Of a DNA stretch of 64,000 bases, positions 54,977 through 64,000 are shown one piece after another. Position numbers and translations under genes: made by a program. The notes under the pieces are model-generated. The model had not been told where the DNA came from. It did not search any database and saw only the letters and a program-made list of their open reading frames with translations. Location of the stretch: positions 5,952,001-6,016,000 of the forward strand of contig CAVNZM010000005.1 in NCBI GenBank assembly GCA_963693365.1, in the 5' to 3' direction. Source of the stretch: Amoebidium appalachense. Taxonomy: Eukaryota; Ichthyosporea. The stretch's first letter is position 1. Each line of letters opens with the position of its first letter.

Positions 54977-56123
54977 ATAACGTTCTTTCTTGCGAGCCTC
55001 GACTGGTGTTTCCGAAATTTCATGAAAATTGGGATAGATAAATGCGGCACCTTTTCTTCCAATGCACAGTACACTCTGAACAATCAACCTATCCCAATCG
55101 TGTCCTCCTATGACTATTTGGGTATTCCTTTCACCTCTAAGGGTATCTGGTTTGAGCGCCTTTTGACTTCGCGCATTTCTCGTGCGCGTGGTCGCTTACA
55201 TATCTATCAAGGAATATTCGCAAATATCTCTAATATTCGTCCTGCCAATTTGCTCACTCGTTATAAAGTTTTTCTTCGTCCATGTTTCGAATATGGCCTC
55301 CCGTTACTCTTGTGTGCCCCTTCCACGGCAACAGCGCGCGGCTCTTCGGGAATTCGATTAATCTTTCAGCGTGAATTCATCCATTTTATTTCTCGAACCT
55401 CGCGTATACGTAGGCATCCTTTGGCGGCTCCCTTGCTGAGTGTTTTTGGTCTCCCTCCGGCGCGCCAGCGTATGAATGAATTAGGACTTCGCTTTTGTTT
55501 TCATTTGATTAGGCTTCCTTCTTATCATCCTTTGTTGCAATTCTTTCCGGATCCTTCTTTAGCACCTGTTCCCGGCATTTCTATCTAATGTTCGTGCGAA
55601 ATGTCCTATATTGAATCTCTCTCCCATTCCGAGATATCCTTTAAAATACTTATCTCCTTTATTTTTCTCTTCTACTAGTTATCAGCAGTATGTTACTTGG
55701 CTTCATACTCAATATCCTTTGCTTCATCGTTGTGATAAAGAGTATCATGGTAGGGCTCTTAAGCCTGTGCTTCTTTTTATATTAGAGACTCGTCTATTTT
55801 CTATACAATCGTTGTGTAAATTAGCTACTTATATTTATCCTTCCTCACGTAAACTACCACACTCACCGATTTTGCAAATCTAAACCCTCCTTGTGATATA
55901 GCTTGGAAATGTTTATTTTGGCGCTGTAACCTTTGTTTCCATAAATGTTTGTGCCACTTTTGTGCAGAACCTTTGTGCAGAATCATACACTTTTTTTTAT
56001 TAAACGTTATCTCCTCCGTATCCGAGAGTGAGGGCTTTTGTATTTTCTTCTCCGAGATATCGGTGATATCTCGATGGCTTCTATTTTGCTGAGCATATCA
56101 ATAAAGTCATCATAAAAAAAAAA
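54977..56123 (+). mobile_element. 5'-truncated non-LTR retrotransposon (LINE) with poly-A tail
   Basis: The frame from 54977 to the stop near 55588 reads KIGIDKCGTFSSNAQYTLNN and SSYDYLGIPFTSKGIW, then a long helical stretch (RGRLHIYQGIFANI, KVFLRPCFEYGLPLL). This matches the region after the catalytic Asp-Asp motif in LINE reverse transcriptases. A second frame (55611-55883) continues after a frameshift (QQYVTWLHTQYPLLHRC). A tail containing CFWRC-like Cys/His text and AATAAAGTCATCATA ends in A10 at 56114-56123. The upstream catalytic part is missing, so it is a dead insertion copy. Confidence 0.72.
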
Positions 56124-57599
56124 CTTTCACGCCCCTGCTGGAAGCTTCATTACTTTGGCACGATTGGCTTACAACTGTTGAATATTGATTTCCTAATTTA
56201 GCGACTATCCAATACACCTGATTGGCAGGCTAATTGTGGAATGTTTTCGAATGCCATACTTTACGGACAGGCCACTTATACAATTTCCAAAATCGTTTGT
56301 CAGTTATCCAAAGCGAGTCAGTGCAATATTTGTAGCCAAACCACCAGCGTGAGCGTATGCCACCCTCTTAACAACACTTGGTGCAATATTTATAATTAGG
56401 TATAAATATTGGTGTAGATGTAAAGTCAAATGCGTAAGCTAAGTGTGACTATAAGGAATATTATCTTGCACACAATTGGCAAGAGAAAGAGATAAACAGG
56501 AGATCTGTAGATAACCGAGCTAGATGTTCCGAAAAAAATATTCGGATATAGGAGATGTTCGAATTCGATCGCTGATTGGCTCCTTCAATGTGACCACTGA
56601 CATGAATGTAACAAATATTTGACGAAATAAAGCTCTCATATTGTGAGCACAGCATTGTAGTCAAATCATGTTATCGGTACACGGTTTGATACACACTTTC
56701 CTGGCCATGCACCCGGGCGCGGGGCTCATCATTCGATATCGAAATCGATATATGCATATGATATTATCTATGGTGCCAGAGTACACATTTTGATTTTATC
56801 AGTAGAAACCATATGCTTCGCTCATAATAACCTTATGAACCAAAAACCAGCTAAGAATTGTATTTATGAAGCCTGCCAGCGGCAACGTACAACGTAGAGG
56901 GAAATTAGAGGACACGTGTATCTGAAGAAGCTTAACTGAATCAGTGAAGTTCACTTCAACACACCAAAAAATCAGCTTGCTGTTTTGGCGAATTTCTGTT
57001 ATCCAATCAAATTGCGATTTCGATCCCGAAGTTCCCGAACCCTGTGCAGTACGTTCGTTCAGCAGTCTGCCTGCATGACGTCATTATTAGCAACCTTAAT
57101 AGAGCCTCGAAAGCACGCTTCTGTTAGAGCTTTCAAGATATGTTTTGTAGAGTATGCGCTCTGGACTAATCCTTTCATTTTGGACGCACCAGTGGCGGCA
57201 CCACGCACGGTGCAGTTCTTTTCACGTTTCAGTTTCAGCTGCTTTGCATGTGTGAGGGCTAACAGCTACTGAGCTGTCTCTCTTTTTGCGTCTTACTCAG
57301 AGTCCTTTTCAGTCCGCAAACGAGAAGCTCAACGAACGGAAGGCTTTGACTGTAGTTCAACGAGAGACAGGTCAGTACCTGTTAGGTGTGAGGGAGCGAG
57401 TGTTGTAGTGGCTTGTGTAAGGAATCAGCAATTGGAGAACATTGAAGTTTACTTTTCCCTTGGTTATCCTCAGGCTCTCTGGTTCTCTTGTGCTGTTTTG
57501 CGCACCCGTTTGTGACAAACTAAACTTGAAAGTTGAAGCTGTACATTTGTTGAGCGTGTTCAAGTTGCTCTTTCACCACCTTTCACTCCTTTACTCGAC
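56124..57599. other. intergenic unique sequence, nothing identified
   Basis: Mixed-composition, largely satellite-free DNA between the LINE copy and the C2H2 gene. ORFs here are short and lack recognisable features. Confidence 0.4.
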
Positions 57600-57838
57600 A
57601 TGAGTGACACGTCTTTGACATCCACACCTTCTAACTCTCATGTGTCCCAAAACGCGAACTATGATGTGTTACATATTACCGTATAGGTGTTAGAAACGCA
57701 ATTTCGCTTTAGTAAGTGTGACAAAACTTTCGCGAATATTGGCTTGTTACAGTCTACCATTCAACGTGAAGTGATCAAACTTAATTGGCTTCATGTCTCG
57801 AACACCTCTACACACCGCCCGCTTTTTCAGCATCACTA
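57600..57838 (+). pseudogene. gag-like or orphan ORF with one in-frame TAG
   Basis: ATG at 57600 starts MSDTSLTSTPSNSHVSQNAN...LHITV. After a TAG the same frame continues VLETQFRFSKCDKTFANIGL...IQREVIKLNWLHVS to a second stop, 79 codons in all. The style recalls retroelement gag N-termini, but I cannot name a family. It could instead be a decayed upstream exon of the C2H2 gene. Confidence 0.3.
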
Positions 57839-57876
57839 GCTGAAAACGCTCTGATTTCTGGTTGTTAAAAGGGAAA

Positions 57877-58356
57877 ATGCACTTTCCACTCTCCGGCTGG
57901 GGTGGGGGTTCCTTCCAGGTGGAGAACCCGTCAGCACCCGTCCCAAACGCGGCCAATGTCGCAAACACACAGCCTGGCGCCAATGCAGAAACCGGTGCAC
58001 CAATGAGCCAACCCGGCGTTGCTGCAGTTCATCCCCCAAAATTGCTAACTTCGGTTATGAATTTGAGTAACGGTGTTTTAAGGACGGAGACCGGAAGGAT
58101 GTATCTACCCATCCGCTGGCGGTCAAAACTGTCTCTGTGCCCCAAAAAGCCGAGGAGGAGGAGGACCTATGCAGAGCTGAACAGGGATTTTGTGTGCGCA
58201 TACAATAGATGTACAAGGAAGTACGCTACACTGCATTCTCTGAACCAGGTGAGAGTTTTTTTGTGTGCTGGATGATAAAGAGGCGGGCTTTCCTGGGGTG
58301 TTTTTCTTTTTCTTAGCACTTTTTTCTGGCTATACACCGTGTGTGTGCATCCGAGG

Positions 58357-58427
<71 letters not shown>

Positions 58428-58478
58428 GCAGCAGTGCTTGTTTGGCTGCTGCTCTATGGCCACATAGACAAGACACCT

Positions 58479-58514
<36 letters not shown>

Positions 58515-59537
58515 GTGCACACAATATGGATCACTATGCTGCACGTGTTCTTTCTTTTGAATTCCACCCTGTATCCACCTTCCCTTCAGCTGTCACTTTT
58601 TGCAGTCCTGATCTTACACTTCCTGTTCTCCCCCCCCCCCCCCCCCCCCCCCCCTCCCCCCCAACCTCTCTCTTGGTTCCCCTTCAGATGACTTTGCCCA
58701 AGTGGCCCACACATGCACATAGATCTGCACGCACTTCCACACACACGGACACATGCGCGCGCACGCGCGGTGGAGCTTCATTCTTTCGTTCCCATCTACC
58801 AGCGACATCTCTCTTCAGTGTTCTGTCTGGTTTTAGTGTATGCTCCGCGAGTTTGTGCTTGTGTGCGTGTGATTTTTCTGCTATGAGCACATTTTTCTGT
58901 GCTTTTTTTTGGCCTGCGAGTCGCACTGAACAACCAGTCCTCCCCCCCCCCACTCCTCCCCTTCTCCCCCCCCCCCCCCCCCCCCCACCCCCTCCCCTCT
59001 TGCTCCTCTCGGTTTCGACGTTTAATGGCTGAACATGCTGTACACTTGTTCAAGATAAGCGTGTAGGGGAGAGATCGGAAGACTTCGAATGGATGGTTTA
59101 GCTCTGTTCAGCTCACGAGCACATGCACTGTGAAAAGGGGACGGTAAGAGGGGGGGGGGGGGGGGGGGGGGGGGGGGAGAGAGAGAGAGAGAGAGAGAGA
59201 GATGTGGGTAACTCTTTTCGGTGGACTGGGACGGGTAGTAAGCAGGAGACAAAGATGGCACACAGATAATGTGTGTTATGGAGTGTGCAAACAGCAGGTG
59301 CTTAGTAGTAGTCTAGGTGGGTGTGGAATCTGTCACTTTGTCACGCATTTCCCCGTCCCTTCCTTCCTCCGTGAGTTTTTCATACTGTGTAATCCCTCCC
59401 CCCCCCCCCCCCCCCCCCCCCCTTTCCCCCTGGCTCTGCTTATGATGCATGCTCTTTGTGTGTGCTCTGCAACTCCTGCAATGTTTTTCCCGTTGTGAAC
59501 GTGTGTTTCCTGCTCTGTAACACATGCTACCCCCCTC

Positions 59538-59568
<31 letters not shown>

Positions 59569-59832
59569 ACACCCTCCCCCCCCCCCCCATTGCCTCTCCC
59601 CTCCCTCTTCTCCCTCCCCCACTCCCCAACACGCACACACACCAACTTGTAAATGTAGGCATGTGTGCTAGCGTGTCCGCGGTTGAGTCGTTACCAGTGT
59701 CTTCTTTTTTTGTTTTTGCATTTGCCTTTTGCATTCTCACTGTGGGCGCGCGATTAAGGCGTGGATGTGTCCATGTGTGCCTGTGTGACATTGCCATTGG
59801 CCGAATGGTCTGTTTGTTCCACCGGAAAAGCG

Positions 59833-59865
<33 letters not shown>

Positions 59866-60658
59866 CTTCACTCCTCGCTTGATTATGTCACAGATGGGGG
59901 TACCCTATGTGACTGCGTACAAACGGGTGTCCCGAACTCTTGTGTGCACGTGCATTATTGTACTAACTTACGATTTTTAACCCCAACACGTACAGCACAC
60001 CAAGAGGAAGCACCCGGGTTTTATCCAACCGCAATCCGCCGTATCTGGGGTCCTATCATCGTCGAACAGACCAGAGGACGAACAGTTTGAATTTTCAGAT
60101 GAGAGCGACGATGGTGAGGGGGATTCTGGGGGGAAATGGGCGCACCAGGCGGGCAACAACGACTCATACACGACGCTGGATTCCTTCGGGGGGAACTGGG
60201 ACGACACGGGCAGTTGTCGGACTAGCGCTGATTCCGTGGGGGGTTCCATGGCGATGAACTCGCAAGGAAATTCCTCGTTCGACCCCCTCACTTTCCAGTT
60301 CGAGGTAAACGTGAAAGAGGAGAACACCGTGGGGATGGACATCGACGGGATGGCGATGGAGCGGAATATCCCCGAGCCGGTGGTTGGAAATTTGGGGTTT
60401 GGGGGTCCTATGCAGAATTCGGCGCCCAGGGGGCGGTTTGCGTCCGAGGTGCCGCAACTCCCTACGGTGTATGCTGAGGACTGCATGGATATACCCGAAA
60501 TAGAAAACGCGCTGAAATGCGGGGGGGCTCTGTCTGCTCTGAAGGGGTCACGGGACAGTTTTGGGGGTTTTTTCAGGTCGGCGAGGCACACCCCTTCGTA
60601 CGATCTCATTTACAACGACTTGAGAAACGCTACTGGTAGTTCGAATTTGGTTTGCTGA
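57877..60658 (+). CDS. single C2H2 zinc-finger protein, two exons
   Basis: Exon 1 (57877-58248) and exon 2 (59996-60658) join in phase 0 to give 344 aa. The N-terminal third is low-complexity (Gly, Pro, Asn, Ala), followed by a basic KKPRRRR patch, a possible nuclear signal. One zinc finger spans the junction: CAYNRCTRKYATLHSLNQ ends exon 1 and HTKRKH starts exon 2, giving C-x4-C-x12-H-x4-H. An acidic stretch follows (EFSDESDDGEGD), then a long disordered Ser/Gly-rich C-terminus. A nuclear DNA-binding regulator is the likely role; I do not recognise a named orthologue. The intron has a perfect TACTAAC branch site at 59961-59967. Upstream non-coding or coding exons may exist. Confidence 0.8.
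58360..58512. repeat. two (CA)n arrays in the C2H2 gene intron
   Basis: CA arrays at about 58360-58423 and 58481-58512, separated by unique sequence. Confidence 0.94.
59431..59530 (+). repeat. dispersed intronic repeat, diverged copy (C2H2 gene intron)
   Basis: GGCTCTGCTTATGATGCATG onward follows the 3' half of the CPOX copies and ends at C-rich DNA. Sense orientation again. Confidence 0.65.
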
Positions 60659-61337
60659 GGCGTGGCTATACCAACACCGAGATACGCTTTCATGTAGGTA
60701 GCTTATTTGTGTCCGTCTTTAACCCCCCATTTATGAGTATTTTCATTGTACATGGTTGGCATCAAGGGTACCGCTTTAACGGTTGCCAAAACATGAGGGG
60801 AGGGGGGGGGGGGGGGGGGGGGGGTAATTTCGTTTTCTTTTCTTTTTTTTTTCTTTTTTTTCTTTTTCAATGTATAGTTCTCACCAGTTTCCGCCCACTT
60901 TCCTCCACTCTCCTCAAATACGGCCAGCGGTATTAGATAGATTTAGGGCCACTCAGCACGCTTGCGTTACCTGCGTGTATAAGTTTTCATGTACAGATAG
61001 CACATTATAGTGGTTTTCATCTGGCAGCTCCCTCTGTTTTTCTGAGTTTCTTCCTTTCTCCCGCTGGGCAGAAAAAGCCGACCGTGTATAGTGTAGAAGC
61101 GGGAAATGTGGGTTGCAGTTGTGAACGTACACAACTCAATATACAAAATGGAAGGGAAAATTGAACGCAACTAAAGGGAAAGGGGGCGGTGCTGTACCTT
61201 TTATTATTCCATGTATACAGTATGAGTTGAGTGTAGAATCATGTGCGTGGAAACCCGCGGGCGCTCGTTTTCACACATGGTTAAATATATTATTAATTAG
61301 TGTACGTGAAATCTAATAATAACGTGTGTCGTGTCGG

Positions 61338-61387
<50 letters not shown>

Positions 61388-61621
61388 CGTCATCCTCTCT
61401 CTCTCCCCCTCTCTCCCTCCCTCCCTCTGTCTCTCTCTCACCTTCCCCCTCTGCTCTCTCCCTCCCTCTCTCTCCCTCCCTATCCCTCTCCCTCCCTCTC
61501 TCTCTCTCTCTCTCCCCGACTCTCCCCCTCCCCCTCTCTCTCACACACACTCTCTCTCACTCTCACTTTCTCTCTCTCTCTCCCCCCCCCCCTCCCCCTC
61601 TCTCTCTCTCTCTCCCCATCT

Positions 61622-61675
<54 letters not shown>

Positions 61676-61750
61676 AAGTTTCTCCCCCCCGCCCCCTCCC
61701 CCTTCCCCCCCCCGCCCTCCCCTCTCTACCTTTAGATCGCTCCGTAGTTA

Positions 61751-61829
<79 letters not shown>

Positions 61830-62696
61830 ACATGTGTGTGTGTGTGTGTGTTCACCTATGTTGAAACTTTGCACTTGTGTGTGAGTGTGTAGGTGTACAA
61901 GGGCAGAGGGTCTGCACGTGTGTACGAGCAGACTGTGTGCCCACCTGAGCTTTGACACATTTGGTGTTTGGAAATTCAAAATAGAAACTTTATTCTGAGG
62001 AGGAAGGAAGTGTACGTATACTTGCGCTCGATCGCGAGTCATGTTTTGTCCACGTAAAAGCGTGTTAAGTACGTGTCTACTCATCGTGAGTCGTGTGTGT
62101 ATGCACGTGTATGCATGCGGTCGCGTGCGTGCGTGCGTGTGTGTGTACATTTGTGTGTATATGATTCCGAGAGATGGGTGGCCAGAGAGAGCGTGTGTGT
62201 CACCATATGCACCGTGACCTGTGTGTGTTTTTTCTGAACCTGCCTAGCCTAGTCACACTGGATATAGGAGGTCGCGATAGCCGGAACATGTACAAATCTT
62301 TGCGTGATATATTATAGTTTGGCGAAACTTTGGCAGCTAGCTTAGCCTGTGAAAACAATTGCACATGTCTATGTAGTACACATACGAATCCACTAGTGAT
62401 CGACCAGTGCGCTTTAGCTGTACGCGTTCGGAGCTGAGAGTGCACTGTTTACATGTTACATGCACACATGCGTACAAGCGCAAATGCCGGACGGGAACGA
62501 GACCTGATATAGACAGGGGCCCGCAGTTGCTGTCTGAGCGGCTGTGTGGGTGTACGTGCACGTTTGATTCGAGTGATACGGCATATATGAGAGACGGCAT
62601 GTGGATCCGGATGAGTGAGCCTCTCGCTCGACTCATGAGCTCGAGCTTGAGGGAGGGATCCGGAAGGGAGCTAATATTTGCGCTATCCCGGGTGCC

Positions 62697-62731
<35 letters not shown>

Positions 62732-62796
62732 TGTGTGTGTGTGTGTGTGTGTGTGTGGTGGTGGTGGTGGTGGGGGGGGGGGGGTGGGGGGGGGGT

Positions 62797-62839
<43 letters not shown>

Positions 62840-63604
62840 ACTATATGCATTCGCAATGATATTGGCCGGAGAGGTGTGGGGTATAGGTGTTTCGCATATG
62901 CTTGCAGAATATCTTCACGGGATTGAGTTAGTAAAATGAGATGTGCGTGCGCACGCATCTGGTGTAGGAGTACATGCATGTGCGCAAGCATGCGCATGCG
63001 CTGCTGTGTGTACATGTTCGTGTTTTTGTGTGTGTGGTGTTTTGTCTGTTGATGAATGCCAAGAAAGAAAGAGAAGGCGGGAGTCGCCGCAATGAAACGA
63101 CCAAGACCTCCTAATCATCGCATAATAACTTGGTTTGTGTAAACCACGGCCCTCTAGAATTACACCGCACGCGTGGTGTTGCCCAAGACTCAGCCTTCTC
63201 CGACCAGCGGAGAGGGGCAGAAGTTCACCCCAGATCGGGTTTGTTTTTTTCGCGCCAAAATCAAAGTCCTAGCATACGATTGGTCAGTTTTCGCGGCAGG
63301 ACACACCCTAGATCATGCTTCTCACAGCTTTGTTGCCTGGGGAGAGAGTCAAACACTCGGTTGTGCGGGGGTTTCGGTTTACGTATTCATATTTCAGTGT
63401 TCCGTGTTCCGTGTTTTCATAGTTGACGAATAGAGACTAACAACAAGGGTCTAATATTGCTCCTCTTTCAGCGCACCTACCTTGTGGTTGTTTATTCTCT
63501 GTCTCACATCATCCACGGTTCATTACCTTACTCTTTCTACTCCATTATTCTGCTCTCGCTGGTAAACCTCTCCGTTTACGTTATCATTTATTTTCAACGA
63601 AAAA
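60659..63604. other. intergenic: C2H2 3' flank, pyrimidine satellites, RFC3 promoter side
   Basis: Poly-G near 60800-60823, a CT-rich block (about 61339-61620), a TA array, a second CT block (about 61755-61815), GT arrays and poly-G near 62701-62838, then unique sequence from about 62840 to 63604. No exon was recognised. Confidence 0.45.
61625..61673. repeat. (TA)n microsatellite
   Basis: 49 nt of alternating TA inside a CT-rich block; the only long TA array in the window. Confidence 0.97.
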
Positions 63605-63691
63605 ATGTCTCTGTGGGTTGACAAACACCGCCCTACGTCGCTGGACAAGCTGGATTACCACACCGACCAGGCCTCACAGCTAAAACAGCTG
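63605..63691 (+). CDS. RFC3: replication factor C subunit 3, first coding exon (partial gene)
   Basis: The ATG at 63605 is preceded by AACGAAAAA. The exon encodes 29 residues, MSLWVDKHRPTSLDKLDYHT then DQASQLKQL, and ends at a strong donor, GTAGGT, in phase 0. This is the characteristic N-terminus of the RFC3 clamp-loader subunit (MSLWVDKYRP-type), an AAA+ protein of the RFC complex that loads PCNA in the nucleus. The Walker A region should be in the next exon, beyond the window. The visible intron start is CA and CCCA repeats. Confidence 0.9.
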
Positions 63692-63801
63692 GTAGGTGTG
63701 GTGTGGGCTTGCCTGTCCGACCTTGTCAGACACACACACACACGCGCGCACGCTTGCACGCACGCACCCACACCCACATCCACCCACCCACCCACCCGCA
63801 C

Positions 63802-63802
<1 letters not shown>

Positions 63803-63863
<61 letters not shown>
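63803..63863. repeat. (CA)n microsatellite in RFC3 intron 1
   Basis: CA array between CCCA-type repeats. Confidence 0.95.
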
Positions 63864-63867
<4 letters not shown>

Positions 63868-64000
63868 ACACACGCACACACGGACACACACACACACACA
63901 CCACACACAGACAAACAAAATACACAGACACACACGCACCCACGCACCCACGCACGCACGCACCCACCCACACAAACACCCACCCACCCACCCACCCACC

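Overview
This is nuclear DNA from an intron-rich eukaryote. Genes occupy both strands, coding exons are short (26-663 nt), and introns are packed with (CA/GT)n, (CT/GA)n and very long poly-C/poly-G tracts. There is no bacterial gene organisation, and I saw no rRNA, tRNA or CRISPR array. The gene content points to Holozoa (an animal or a unicellular relative of animals): a coproporphyrinogen oxidase very close to the animal enzyme, a complex I NDUFV3 homologue, MEIOB, and an NBR1-type autophagy receptor. I cannot name the species. Exon chains were assembled by eye from splice signals and codon phase; family names rest on recalled family motifs, not on a search.

Layout. (1) 0.3-14.8 kb, minus strand: a MEIOB-like meiotic OB-fold protein, 16 exons, with its C-terminus beyond the left edge. 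(2) 15.5-19.2 kb, plus strand: an NDUFV3-like complex I subunit, head to head with MEIOB across about 0.6 kb. (3) 19.7-20.9 kb: two unassigned plus-strand exon-like ORFs and a LINE-like remnant split by 74 C residues. (4) 22.6-28.3 kb, minus: an NBR1-like receptor (PB1, ZZ, four-tryptophan domain, candidate LIR). (5) 28.3-36.6 kb: mostly unassigned sequence with purine-rich satellites, a possible orphan terminal exon and two inverted-repeat structures. (6) 36.6-39.7 kb, minus: a trihelix (Myb/SANT-like) protein whose C-terminal coiled coil is apparently cut off by a homopolymer frameshift. (7) 41-42.6 kb: ambiguous coding-like pieces. (8) 43.3-53.5 kb, plus: coproporphyrinogen-III oxidase, 13 exons, complete (411 aa), including one GC-AG intron. 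(9) 55.0-56.1 kb: a 5'-truncated LINE with a poly-A tail. (10) 57.9-60.7 kb, plus: a two-exon protein whose single C2H2 finger is split by the intron. (11) 63.6 kb, plus: the first coding exon of RFC3, running off the right edge.

The most unusual signal is a dispersed repeat family, about 95-345 bp long, whose copies end at poly-C. It lies in introns of the plus-strand genes, always in sense orientation, and I did not see the reverse form in the minus-strand genes. The genes serve unrelated housekeeping or regulatory roles (meiotic recombination, respiration, autophagy, transcription, heme synthesis, DNA replication), so no operon-like cooperation is implied.
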